Origin: Cannabis sativa
Taxonomy: Eukaryota > Streptophyta > Magnoliopsida > Rosales > Cannabaceae
NCBI RefSeq assembly: GCF_029168945.1
Contig: NC_083604.1
Location: 13,446,812 to 13,510,811, forward strand
Reading direction: 5' to 3'
DNA: 64,000 nucleotides
Position numbers and translations under genes: made by a program. Below are positions 23,569 through 34,151 of this stretch, piece by piece. The number at the start of each line of letters is the position of its first letter. Positions within the stretch are counted from its first letter, which is position 1. The notes under the pieces were generated by a model. The model was not told the DNA's origin, made no database searches, and was given only the letters and a program-made list of their open reading frames with translations.

Positions 23569-24267
23569 CTCGATTTTCACTCAAAAAATAAAGTTGGTTG
23601 AGCATTTATTACATATATCTAACCTATCTAAGTGAGATTAAGGAGCTTCTAAGTTTGAAATCCAAACCAACACATTTCACACACTTTGAGCCAAAATTTG
23701 ATTATATTCATCTTAAGTGTGCTTGCTTTTCACTCTAGGTTTCCATTGTATCATCATATTTCTAGAGTGATTTTAGCTTGTATATCAAACACATTTCCAT
23801 ATTGTGATTGAGGTGAGGTTGGCACCGGTTTTGTAAACAACCCGGAAATAGTGAGATTGACACTTTAACAATCCGAGAAAGAGGTTAATAGTCCTCGGGG
23901 GTGCGAAACTATTGTAAGAGGTTTGGAAATACCTTGGTGAAAATTTCCCGGTTGTAAGGGTTAGTCAAGCCCGTTAACTTGGCTCGATATTGGAACTCAA
24001 AGCTAGGTCCATAGCTTTGAAGACCAAGGACGTAGGTGGCATAGTTCTACCGAACCTTGTAAAAATCGAGAGTTTGCATTTTCTAATCCTTAAATTCTTT
24101 ACTTTACAAGTTTAATTATTTGTCTTAATATATTGCTTGCCATACTATTTGCTTTTACTTGATTAATTGACTAATTGCATAATTTTGTGTTAAAAGTTTT
24201 AATTTTCCGAAATTAGTTTAAATTTCCAATTCACCCCCCTCTTGGAAACATATCTTGGGCTAACAAT

Positions 24268-24280
24268 TGGTATCAGAGCA
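24268..24280 (+). other. Primer-binding site of element C
   Basis: TGGTATCAGAGCA, two bases after the LTR, matching initiator methionine tRNA. Confidence 0.92.
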
Positions 24281-24319
24281 AGGGCTCAAATTATTTGATT
24301 AGATTTCACAATCTAGAGC

Positions 24320-25978
24320 ATGGCGTTTCCAAGTAATTCACAAAATAACATGTTAGAAGGTTTTAGCACAAATAGAGCACCATACTTCAATGGAGTAGAT
24401 TTTCCTTATTGGAAAATTAGAATGGAAACTTACCTTCAATCTATTGACTATGATTTGTGGCATATTGTGTCTAGTGGTCCTTATGTTGCTAAGCATGTCA
24501 TAAATGGTGTGGAAGTAATTAAGACTTATGAAGCATATGATGAAAATGATAAGAAAATGCTTTCTAAAAATTCTAAAGCTAAATATGCTCTTATATGTGG
24601 TTTGGATAGAGATATTTTTAAAAATATTGAACAAGCCTCTACCGCTTATGATATGTGGAAAATGCTTGAAGTTACTCATCAAGGAACTAGTGCTATGAAG
24701 GAAACTAAAATTCAAATTTATTCCACTCAATATGAGAACTTTAAGATGAAATCTGATGAAACCATTGCTAATATGTATACTCGCTTCACTACAATTACTA
24801 ATGGTTTGAACTCTCTTGGCAAGGTACTTACTCAAAAGGATATGGTGACCAAGATTTTGAGAAGTCTCACCAAGGCTTATCAAGGAAAGGTGGTTGCCAT
24901 TCAAGAAGCTAAGGATCTCTCAACACTTCCCTTGGAAGAACTAATTGGCTCACTCATGAACCATGAAATTTTCATGAGTGCTCAAGAAGAAGAGGAAGTT
25001 GAGAAGAAAAAGAAGACTATTGCATTCAAGTCTTCCTCCTCCCATGCCATTAGTGAAGAAGATGAGGAAAGCTTATGTAGTGACATGGAGGACTTGGCAC
25101 TCTTCTCTAAGAAATACAAAAAGTTCATGAAATTCAAAAAGAACTTTGGGAAGAAGCCACAAAGAGGGAGTGACTCAAAAGAAAGAAAAAGCAAAGATGA
25201 TCCACCAATTTGCTTTGAGTGCAAGAAGCCCGGACATATGAAGATGGATTGTCCAATGAGAAAGAAGAACAAATACAAAGGAAGGGCAATGTTGGCGGAT
25301 TGGCTCAATAGTGACGAAGAGGACTCCGAAGAAGAAGGAAAGAATGAAGTGGCAAACATGTGCATGATGGCACTTGATGATGGGGTAAGCATTTCTAACC
25401 AAAATGATTGTGATAGCGAAAATGATGATGATAACTTAGATATGTCATATGATGAGTTGTCTAATTCATTTAAGGAACTATTTGATGATTTTGGTAAATT
25501 GCTTGTTAAAAACCAAATCCTTAGAGAGAAGACCAACATGCTTTTAAAAGAAATTGAGATTTTGAAAATAAATGAAAAAGAACTTATAGCTAAATCTCAA
25601 TGTGCTACATGTGCTTCACATAAGAAAGAAATTATTGATTTGAAAGCCCATGTGAGAAGCCTAAAAAATGACATATATACCTTCACTAGAGGTAAGGAAG
25701 GCTATGATCTCATGGTGGGAAACCAATCATGTGGTTTTTCAAAAAATGGTATTGGTTATGATCCTAGTAAGAAACAAAAATTTTTGAGAAACTTTTTTGT
25801 GAAATCATCTAGTCTACCTCACTTTACATGCACATATTGTAACCGAGATGGTCATACTATTTCCTATTGTCATGTAAAGAAATTTGCATATCTAGGCAAG
25901 ACTAAATGGGTACCAAAGGGTTCTATAACTAACATGAATGGACCCAAAGTTATATGGGTACCAAAAGCCAACAAATGA
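24320..25978 (+). CDS. gag: gag of element C, 552 aa, intact
   Basis: Capsid/nucleocapsid protein that assembles the cytoplasmic particle and packages element RNA. It starts at the first ATG after the primer site. Residues about 17-35 carry the conserved APYFNGVDFPYWKIRMETYL-type entry motif of plant copia Gag. The helical capsid core runs to about residue 230. A charged Lys/Glu linker and a CCHC zinc knuckle (CFECKKPGHMKMDC, about residue 298) follow. After that come an acidic stretch, a coiled-coil-like region (about residues 400-440) and a second knuckle (CTYCNRDGHTISYC, about residue 504). Two knuckles and a length over 500 residues fit Sirevirus Gag. The stop is at 25976-25978. Pol lies in a different frame just downstream. 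Confidence 0.93.
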   Translation: MAFPSNSQNNMLEGFSTNRAPYFNGVDFPYWKIRMETYLQSIDYDLWHIVSSGPYVAKHVINGVEVIKTYEAYDENDKKMLSKNSKAKYALICGLDRDIFKNIEQASTAYDMWKMLEVTHQGTSAMKETKIQIYSTQYENFKMKSDETIANMYTRFTTITNGLNSLGKVLTQKDMVTKILRSLTKAYQGKVVAIQEAKDLSTLPLEELIGSLMNHEIFMSAQEEEEVEKKKKTIAFKSSSSHAISEEDEESLCSDMEDLALFSKKYKKFMKFKKNFGKKPQRGSDSKERKSKDDPPICFECKKPGHMKMDCPMRKKNKYKGRAMLADWLNSDEEDSEEEGKNEVANMCMMALDDGVSISNQNDCDSENDDDNLDMSYDELSNSFKELFDDFGKLLVKNQILREKTNMLLKEIEILKINEKELIAKSQCATCASHKKEIIDLKAHVRSLKNDIYTFTRGKEGYDLMVGNQSCGFSKNGIGYDPSKKQKFLRNFFVKSSSLPHFTCTYCNRDGHTISYCHVKKFAYLGKTKWVPKGSITNMNGPKVIWVPKANK

Positions 25979-25992
25979 ACTTGTTTTTGTAG
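25910..25992 (+). other. Possible 83-nt intron spanning the gag-pol junction of element C
   Basis: GT at 25910-25911 (context ATGG|GTACC) and AG at 25991-25992, preceded by a T-rich tract (TTGTTTTTGTAG). Exon ends fall at codon borders: 1590 nt of gag lie upstream, and the pol frame opens at 25993. Removal would therefore bring the two frames into phase. The acceptor-like tract is kept in element B, but the upstream donor is not. This is inference; readthrough or frameshifting are alternatives. Confidence 0.35.
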
Positions 25993-28900
25993 GAATCAAC
26001 AAGAAAGAGCCAAAGCTTATGGTTCTTGGATAGTGGATGTTCAAAGCATATGACCGGTGATCCATCAAGATTTTCAAGCTTTAAAAGCAAGGAAAGTGGC
26101 TTTGTCACTTTTGGAGACAATTCAAAAGGAAAAATCTTGGGCATTGGTGATATCGGTAACATATACTCTCCATGTATTAAAAATGTGCTTCTTGTTGATA
26201 ATCTTAAACATAACTTGCTTAGTATTAGTCAATTATGTGATATAGGTTTTCGTGTTGTGTTTGAATCCTCAAAATGCTCCATTGAAAATGTTTCAACCAA
26301 TGAAGTTATTTTCCTTGGAGTAAGGAAGGATAATGTGTATGTTATTGATGTTGATTCTTTTGATAGTAAAAATAAATGTTTAACCGTTATGAATGATAAT
26401 TCTTGGTTGTGGCATAGAAGATTAGGACATGCTAGTATGAATTCTATTTCAAAATTGGTTAGAAAAGATCTTGTCATTGGTTTGCCATCTATTCCGTTTG
26501 TTAAAGATAAACTTTGTGATGCATGCCAATTTGGAAAACAAATTAAAACATCTTTTCATTCCAAGAAAGAAATTTCAACTACTAGACCTTTGCAATTGCT
26601 TCATATTGATTTATTTGGTCCTTCTAGAATTGCTAGTCTTGGTGGCAAATACTATGCATTTGTAATTGTTGATGATTTTTCAAGATTTACTTGGGTTATT
26701 TTCTTGACTCTTAAAAGTGATGTTTTGGAAAACTTTGTCAAATTTTGTAAAAATGTGCAAAATGAAAAAGGATATTCTATTACCTCCGTTAGGAGTGACC
26801 ATGGTGGTGAGTTTGACAATGATGCCTTAGAATTGTTTTGTGATGATCATGGTTTTAACCATAACTTTTCTGCACCAAGAACTCCACAACAAAATGGAGT
26901 TGTCGAAAGGAAGAATAGAACAATTCAAGAAATGGCTAGGTCAATGCTAAATGAAATTTCATTACCAAAATATTTTTGGGCCGAGGCCGTTAATACCTCT
27001 TGCTATATTTTGAATCGTGTTTTCATTAGGCCCAACATGAATAAAACCCCTTATGAGCTTTGGAAAGGAAGAAAACCCAACATTGGTTATTTTAAAGTTT
27101 TTGGATGCAAATGTTACATTTTAAACACCAAGAACAACCTTGGAAAATTTGATGCGAAATCCGATGTTGGAATTTTTATAGGGTATTCAACACATAGTAA
27201 AGCTTATAGAATTTATAACAAAAGAACTAATGTTGTTGAAGAATCTATTCATGTTGCTTTTGATGAGACTAACCCGCCTACAAGCAAAAGTTTAGATGAT
27301 GATGTTGTAGGTTTGGGAGATGAGGTTCAAAATCTCGAAATTGGAGAGACTTCCAATGCTCCTTCACAAACTCCCAAAGAGGAACCACCCGTGGAAAAGG
27401 TAAATGAAAGCCAAGGTATGAACTCTAACCTTCCACATGAGTGGAAATTCAAAAGTGCTCATCCTATAGACCAAATTCTAGGTGATCCTTCTCAAGGTGT
27501 CACTACTAGAAACTCCCTTAGAAACTTGTGTAATTTCATTGCTTTTATTTCTCAAATTGAACCAAAGAATTTTAAAGAGGCCGAAGTTGATAAATTTTGG
27601 CTTCTAGCTATGCAAGAAGAAATAAATCAATTTATAAGAAATAATGTTTGGGAGTTAGTTCCAAGACCGTCACATCAATCGGTGATTGGAACAAAATGGG
27701 TCTATAGAAATAAGGTAGATGAGCATGGGGTCATTGTGCGTAACAAGGCTAGATTAGTGGCCCAAGGTTACAATCAAGAAGAAGGAATTGATTATGAGGA
27801 AACCTTTGCCCCGGTAGCAAGACTTGAGTCCATTAGAATGTTGTTAGCTTTTGCATGCCACAAGAATTTTATCTTGTATCAAATGGATGTAAAAAGTGCA
27901 TTCTTAAATGGGTACATTATGGAAGAGGTTTATGTCTCTCAACCACCCGGTTTTCAAAATCATAAATACCCTAACCATGTTTACAAATTGAAAAAGGCTT
28001 TATATGGTTTTAAAGCAAGCTCCTAGAGCTTGGTATGAAAGATTAAGCACTTTTCTTATTTCAAATGGTTTTTCAATGGGTAAAGCGGATAATACACTTT
28101 TTATAAAAAGAAAATCTAAAGACATTATTATAGTACAAATTTATGTTGATGATATTATTTTTGGTGCTACTAATGATGCTCTTTGTGAAGAATTTTCTAA
28201 GTGTATGCATAGTGAGTTTGAGATGAGCATGATGGGAGAACTCAACTTTTTTCTTGGACTTCAAATCAAGCAACAAAAGGATGGCATATTCATAGGTCAA
28301 ACTAAGTACATTAAGGATCTTCTTCAAAAGTTTGACTTGGCAAATGCAAAGTCCATGAATACACCCATGAGCACATCCATAAAGATGGACAAAGATGAAA
28401 GCGGTAAGAATGTAGACATCACCAAGTATCGAGGTATGATTGGCTCTTTATTATATTTAACCGCTAGTAGACCGGATATTTTGTTTAGTGTTGGTCTTTG
28501 TGCTAGGTACCAATCTTGTCCTAAAGAATCCCACTTGAGTGCCGTTAAGAGAATATTTAGATACTTGATAGGCACAATGAATCTAGGACTTTGGTACCCC
28601 AAGAACTCAAACTTTGAAATAGTTAGCTACTCGGATGCCGACTTTGTCGGTTGTAAGACGGATAGAAAAAGTACTAGTGGAACTTGTCACTTTCTAGGAA
28701 ATTCCTTAGTGTCATGGTTTAGCAAGAAACAAAACTCGGTAGCTCTATCCACAACCAAAGCCGAATATATAGCCGCGGGTAGTTGTTGTGCACAAATACT
28801 TTGGATGAAACAAACTCTTAAGGATTTTGATATTGATTTTGAATGTACACCCATAAAATGTGATAACACTAGTGCCATTAACCTCTCTAAGAATCCAATA

Positions 28901-29092
28901 TTGCATTCTAGAGCCAAGCATATTGACATAAGGCACCACTTCCTTAGAGATCATATCCAAAGAGGTGATATTATGCTAGACTTTGTAAGCACCGAATTTC
29001 AATTAGCGGATATATTCACCAAGCCTCTTAGTGATGAGAGATTTAGTTTCATTAGAAGAGAGCTAGGCATGACCAACTTAAATGAAATATAA
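25993..29092 (+). pseudogene. pol: pol of element C: protease, integrase, RT, RNase H, one frameshift
   Basis: Opens after a TAG at 25990. Domains in order are: aspartic protease ([11 protein letters not shown] near 26026); GAG-pre-integrase ([19 protein letters not shown] near 26404); integrase ([20 protein letters not shown] near 26600, RSDHGGEF near 26790, [18 protein letters not shown] near 26885); reverse transcriptase ([20 protein letters not shown] near 27697, YVDDIIFG near 28142); and RNase H (SYSDADFVGCKTDRKSTSG near 28625, NTSAINLSKNP near 28865). A single extra T in the GGTTTT run near 28010 shifts the RT frame. The two open frames overlap at 28004-28026. Everything else reads cleanly, so the lesion is probably recent. 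Confidence 0.93.
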
Positions 29093-29883
29093 GGTTTGCT
29101 AGCTATAAAAAATTTCATATCTCTTTACTTACTTATTTATGCATAATTGTTCCAAATATGATATTAATGAGATTTATATGCATAGATGAGAAAATTTATT
29201 GATACTTGACCTATATGAACTCTCCTTGTTGAAAAACTTAAAATTATAGGTCAAAATGTGGATTTTTGGTGAACTTTGGACTTGTCTTTAAACAAGTGAA
29301 CATGTGAATTTTTGCATATTTGATTTTCTTATGTGTCTATATGCTTGAATATGTGAAATTGAATGTATTTAGTATGCCTATAGGTTTGCCTTGATTGAAA
29401 TTTGCATGAAACAAATTTTTGGTACCTCACTTGTTGAATTTTTAGATTTTTAGGCCTAAAAGAGTGTTTTTCGCCAAACTCTCTCATTTTTCAACATTTT
29501 TCGATTCCGTAAGTTTGTACACCTCACATTTTATTTTATAAAACTGCTGGAAAAAGAATTTTTCAATTTCGTTGCATAAAACTCATTTTTGGTACGGTTC
29601 TAGTTTTCTTGGCAATTTTCGAAAAGCTTACCGTAAATCGTCATTTTTCATTATTTTTGAGCTTTTTATGTTTGAGCAATTTTGTTTTATCATATTTGAG
29701 GTGCTAAAAAAATTTGGGGTCAAACGGTTGGACAAAACGGGTTTTCAAGCAATTTTCGGGAAATTGGCCTGCTGCAGAAACCGGTTTACCGGTTCTGCGT
29801 GTACCTGATAAACCGGTAAACCGGTTTTTCGCTGGGCCCGATTCCAAGGCTGTTTCAGTCTTTTCAAAACTGATTTTTTTTGC
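29093..29883 (+). other. Spacer between pol and ORF3 of element C, with an ORF3 promoter module
   Basis: Non-coding. 29400-29690 holds about two diverged units of the ~165-bp repeat that is expanded in element B. 29778-29828 holds a cluster of CCGG-centred boxes (AAACCGGTTT, TACCGGTT, and AAACCGGTAAACCGGTTT near 29810) resembling those in this element's LTR. The ORFs called in this stretch look like chance. Confidence 0.6.
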
Positions 29884-29891
29884 TATAAAAA
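29884..29891 (+). promoter_or_regulatory. TATA box of ORF3 in element C
   Basis: TATAAAAA 133 bp before the ORF3 start codon and 56 bp after the CCGG box cluster. It is followed by a CT-rich leader with CCCTAA and CTCTCA stretches typical of plant 5' UTRs, suggesting a separate ORF3 transcript. Confidence 0.5.
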
Positions 29892-30016
29892 CCCTATTAA
29901 CGACTTCCTCACCCCCATTCAGATACCTTAACCCTAAATAGAGCCTCAAACCCTTTTTCTCTCAAATTCTCACTCTCTAAACCTAATCTCCTTATTCTCT
30001 TCAACCTCCTACCACC

Positions 30017-31237
30017 ATGGCCTCTTCTTCAAGACCAAAGAGGAAAAAAGTGTCAATGCAACAAAAGGAGCAAAGGACTAAGGCAAAGCATGATCTCTTC
30101 TCACATGGAAAAATTGCAAGGAAGTTCAAGGAAGATTACTCTCAAAGGGATGTCATCAATGGTAAGCAATGTGATCTCCAAGCCCTTGAGTATGTCAACT
30201 TTAATTTTCTTATTGAGCGTATGGGATGGGAAAAATTGTTAGAAATTCAAACAAATATATATCCTAGGTTAGTTAGAGCCTTCTATGCTTGCATTGAGTT
30301 TCAATGTGATCCATATAGCGTTAGGGGAGATCTCAAAGGAGTACATTTTGAGTTAACTATTGACTCGCTTAATGATTTTCTTAATGCACCTAAAGATGGC
30401 CTCTTGCTTGACCATAGACCTCGCCTTAAAAATAATGCCTTTTTCAATTTTAACCTCTTTAATAATCATGTGTGTGTAGGTAACTCCTTTAGGTTAAAAC
30501 AAAAAAGAACCTACCTCACCCTTCAAGGGAAAATAGTTCATGCCTTTATATGCTCTAATCTTATTCCTAGGAAAGGCCATCAAGATGAGGTAAGTGCCAT
30601 TGATCAAGTTCTCCTATACAATCTTATAATGGGCGAAAACCAAATTAACCTAGGCTATCTCATCCTTAAAACCATGCATGAAGTGTTTAAACCTTCCCTA
30701 AAAAGGGCATTACCCTATGGTTATCTCCTTAGCTATTTATTCCCACTTCTAGGAATCCCAATAGAAGATGAAATTGATGTTTATGAACCCAAGGATTCCG
30801 ACACTCTTGGTGAGATCACATTCAAATTCATGCGCTACAAATTCGATGAAGAGGAAAAGAAGTGGATTCCCACCACTTCAATGTCCCATGTCCATGAGGA
30901 TGAACACTTGGTCCCAAGTGAAGATGAAGGGGAAGAGCAAGATGTCCAAGCTCAAAATGAAGAGGAAGGCGAAGAGGAAGTGCCTCCAATACCCCAAGCT
31001 CCTCACTTTAACCTTGAAGAAGCTTTTGCCAACCTTACCACTTCCATGACTTCCAATTTCACCACCTTGAGAGGTGAAATGAACAACCAATTTTCAACTC
31101 TTCAACATGAGATGACAACCATACGGAGTGATATTACCACATTGAGAGTAGACATGGAGCAAGGGTTTGACAACATGCAAGAGGAAATGACACAATGGAG
31201 GGCATACATGGATCGCTTTGGCCCCCCACCAAACTAG
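30017..31237 (+). CDS. ORF3 of element C, 406 aa, putative plant transposon protein with C-terminal coiled coil
   Basis: Sits between pol and the 3' LTR, where retroviruses have env. It begins ACCATGG, a good plant start context. Residues 1-40 are basic (RPKRKK near the N-terminus, a possible nuclear signal). Residues about 50-260 match in pattern the family annotated as putative plant transposon protein (Transposase_32-type, from memory): YPRLVRAFYACIEFQCDPYS, then LTIDSLNDFLNAP, then ALPYGYLLSYLFPLLGIP. Residues about 290-325 are acidic. Residues about 335-400 have repeated seven-residue spacing (TLRGEMNNQFSTLQHEMTTI), a probable coiled coil. No transmembrane segment or signal peptide is evident, so it is not an obvious envelope protein. 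Relatives lie in D (34152-35777) and E (54269-55435). Function unknown. Confidence 0.82.
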   Translation: MASSSRPKRKKVSMQQKEQRTKAKHDLFSHGKIARKFKEDYSQRDVINGKQCDLQALEYVNFNFLIERMGWEKLLEIQTNIYPRLVRAFYACIEFQCDPYSVRGDLKGVHFELTIDSLNDFLNAPKDGLLLDHRPRLKNNAFFNFNLFNNHVCVGNSFRLKQKRTYLTLQGKIVHAFICSNLIPRKGHQDEVSAIDQVLLYNLIMGENQINLGYLILKTMHEVFKPSLKRALPYGYLLSYLFPLLGIPIEDEIDVYEPKDSDTLGEITFKFMRYKFDEEEKKWIPTTSMSHVHEDEHLVPSEDEGEEQDVQAQNEEEGEEEVPPIPQAPHFNLEEAFANLTTSMTSNFTTLRGEMNNQFSTLQHEMTTIRSDITTLRVDMEQGFDNMQEEMTQWRAYMDRFGPPPN

Positions 31238-31749
31238 TTTTTGCATATATTTTTTTTTTTTTTGCATCTTTATTTTATTTTATTTTTTTTGTTTTTGGTT
31301 GTGTGCAAAGGCTTCATGCCTCTTGACTTTGTGTTAGTTGGTCTTTTTCTTTGTTTTATTTTTTTTGTTGTTGTGTTGAATGTTATTTTGGATATTATGT
31401 TTTTTTTTTAATGCATTGGATTGTTGCTTTGTTTTTATTTTTATTATTAATTTTTTTTTCTCTTTTCTTTTATATTTTGTGAATTCCTTGCCACCCTTTT
31501 TGATGAATCAAAAGGGGGAGAACAACTATTGATTAATTTTTGGCATCACCTCAAATTTTTTTTTGGTATCTAATTCATTTATCATAAGTAAAAATTGAGG
31601 GGGAGTTTTCAAAATCATGCAAGGTAAAATTAAAAAGGTAAATTTTTTGCACACATTAAGGGAGAGCTAATCCAATATACATTGTTTAAATTTTTTCCTT
31701 TCCCTTTTTAAAATAATCAAATATTTGATATCATCAAAAATGGGGAGAT
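31238..31749 (+). other. 3' region of element C with repeated polypurine tracts
   Basis: T-rich and non-coding. Purine tracts occur near 31511 (AAAAGGGGGAGAA), 31597 (TTGAGGGGGAG), 31667 (AAGGGAGAG) and directly before the LTR (AAAAATGGGGAGAT). Such serial tracts are a reported Sirevirus trait. The last one is the likely plus-strand primer. Confidence 0.7.
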
Positions 31750-33229
31750 TGTTAACTCAAACTTTTCGATCTCCTTGTTTTGATGATTAACAAATATTTG
31801 ATTATTATTTGTTACTAATGATTTATTGATTTTGTAGCAAATTTAAAAGAGAAAATAAATATTTTGGTATTTTTACCAAACTTTTGAAAGCAACACTAAA
31901 TGGATTCAACAAGCATATCAAGAGCAAAAGATTCATCAAGGGATCAACAACTCAAGACCCTATTCAAAAGAGGTCTTCAAAAGCCCAAAGTCAAAAAGTC
32001 AACCCGAAAGTCAAAGTCAAAGTCAAGGTCAAGGTCAACTCTCGGGAAAAGTCAACTTGGGATCAAAAACATGCAAATCAAGCTAGGAGGCTCATCTACA
32101 TCAAGACTACTCAAAATTAAATGGTATAAATCTACTTTAGTCTTGTTAAAGTGATTTGCATAGCACACTAAGTTTTTATAAATTTGAATTTTGGCCCATT
32201 CACTAACTTGTGCAACAAGTTTTCTCACACGATAGTTCAAAAATTTTTTTTGATTGAATTTCTAAATCACATTTTGTTTAACTAAGAGAACAAAGTTTGA
32301 ATTTCTGAAATCGGATAATCGAGTAGAGAGTTATGGCCGTTTTAGTGCGAAAAATTGAACTTTTTCCCACTGCTTGGATTTAGGTTAACCGGTTTCAAAG
32401 AGGTAAACCGGTTCTCCATGAAATAAGCTACCCTATTGTAAACCGGTGAACCGATTTTCCCAGAGGGAGTCTCGTTTTTCGTGCCCAACGGCTATAAACG
32501 GCTATTTTTCACTCAAACACTATATAAACTCGATTTTCACTCAAAAAATAAAGTTGGTTGAGCATTTATTACATATATCTAACCTATCTAAGTGAGATTA
32601 AGGAGCTTCTAAGTTTGAAATCCAAACCAACACATTTCACACACTTTGAGCCAAAATTTGATTATATTCATCTTAAGTGTGCTTGCTTTTCACTCTAGGT
32701 TTCCATTGTATCATCATATTTCTAGAGTGATTTTAGCTTGTATATCAAACACATTTCCATATTGTGATTGAGGTGAGGGTTGGCAACTTGGCTTTGTAAA
32801 CAACCCGGAAATAGTGAGATTGGCACTTTAACAATCCGAGAAAGAGGTTAATAGTCCTCGGGGGTGCGAAACTATTGTAAGAGGTTTGGAAATACCTTGG
32901 TGAAAATTTCCCGGTTGTAAGGGTTAGTCAAGCCCGTTAACTTGGCTCGATATTGGAACTCAAAGCTAGGTCCATAGCTTTGAAGACCAAGGACGTAGGT
33001 GGCATAGTTCTACCAAACCTTGTAAAAATCGAGAGTTTGCATTTTCTAATCTTTAAACTCTTTACTTTACAAGTTTAATTATTTGTCTTAATATATTGCT
33101 TGCCATACTACTTGCTTTTACTTGATTAATTGACTAATTGCATAATTTTGTGTTAAAAGTTTTAATTTTCCGAAATTAGTTTAAATTTCCAATTCACCCC
33201 CCCTCTTGGAAACATATCTTGGGCTAACA
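31750..33229 (+). repeat. 3' LTR of element C
   Basis: 1480 bp, partner of 22790-24265. Differences cluster at 32420-32470 (the third CCGG box is intact here) and near 32778. TATA box at 32521-32528. Confidence 0.93.
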
Positions 33230-33234
33230 AAACC

Positions 33235-33673
33235 TAGCTGCTATAAGATGTATTTATAATGAATATACATCTTATTGACAGCTTACATTCGATCTGAACA
33301 AGACCTCAGTCCACTAGAAACTTCCCTAAAATAATTCTTCAATCAGTCCAGGAATTTCCGTTTCTGTACCTACAGAATCGTGGGCAGTAATTACAACTTT
33401 CCTTTTATAGAAAAGGAAAGTTTAGCTCTGGTTTTCTCTTCAAGAAATCTGATCTGAGAAAATGAGAAACTCAACAAAGGATCAGATTATACAGCTGGTT
33501 AGATAAAAAAGAAATGGGTAACTAAACTTACCATTTTTACCTTTTTTCCAAAAATAGGAAAGCTGGACAACTTTCCTTCCAAGTTTGAATACACAAAATA
33601 GGAAAACCATATTAAACACTAGGAAATAATAAAATTTTTTTGTCAATTAAATATGCCAAAAATGGAATTAACA
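33235..33673 (-). repeat. 3' LTR of element D, second part (U3 side)
   Basis: Continues the LTR broken at 22789 and corresponds to 42895-43348. It ends AATTAACA, next to the polypurine tract. Confidence 0.9.
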
Positions 33674-34151
33674 ATCTCCCCCTTTGGCACTTTGATTGAC
33701 AAAACATTTTATTATGAGAAAACTTGCATCAAGTGTTAGAAACCAAAGCAAATAACTTTTTAAAGATACAAGAGTATAGAAAATACTCCCCCTGCATGAA
33801 AGCACTCTAACACATAAAACAAATAACTTTTTTTGGACGGAAAAACTTACAAACTGAAATCACAACAACTTTTTAAACGGAAAAGTGCACAAACCACAAA
33901 CAAGCAACTCCCCCTAAAACCAAGGGTCCAGAGTTGTAACAAAGAATCCAAACAATGAATCCAAAAAAAAATAATACTACTCCCCCTTTTTGTCTATCAA
34001 GGAGCCAAAGATAACAAAAACAAACATGGACAAAGTCATAAGTCCAAGCATACATTAATAAAAAGCAAGAGATAAAAAGTTGAACCACTTATTCATCATC
34101 ATTGGGTCGGAAATATTTCATGATGTTGTCCATCTTTCTAAGAAGCAAGGC
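33674..34151 (-). other. 3' region of element D with repeated polypurine tracts
   Basis: Non-coding. In element sense, AGGGGGAG-type tracts lie next to the LTR (33676) and again near 33786, 33907 and 33980. Confidence 0.65.

Larger units (their letters stand above)
22790..24265 (+). repeat. 5' LTR of element C
   Basis: 1476 bp. Contains a GTCAA/TTGAC array at 23030-23095, AACCGGTT palindromes at 23427-23434 and 23446-23453, and a TATA box at 23561-23568. Two small overlapping ORFs at 22924-23194 merely translate the hexamer array. Confidence 0.93.
22785..33234 (+). mobile_element. Element C: nearly complete Sirevirus-like copia retrotransposon with a third ORF
   Basis: LTRs at 22790-24265 and 31750-33229 (TGTTAACTC...GGGCTAACA), flanked by the exact duplication AAACC (22785-22789 and 33230-33234). 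Primer site 24268-24280; polypurine tract just before 31750. The order gag, pol, ORF3 and a large Gag with two zinc knuckles fit the Sirevirus (SIRE/Maximus) lineage. By reading, the LTRs are about 98 percent identical. The only obvious coding lesion is a one-base frameshift in reverse transcriptase near 28010, so this copy is recent but probably dead. Confidence 0.94.

Noticed and set aside
24353..25539. Long minus-strand ORFs opposite the gag of C
   Set aside because: Shadows of the sense frame. They have no domain, and their composition mirrors the gag codons.
30017..31237. Envelope protein
   Set aside because: Env-like position only. No signal peptide or membrane segment seen.
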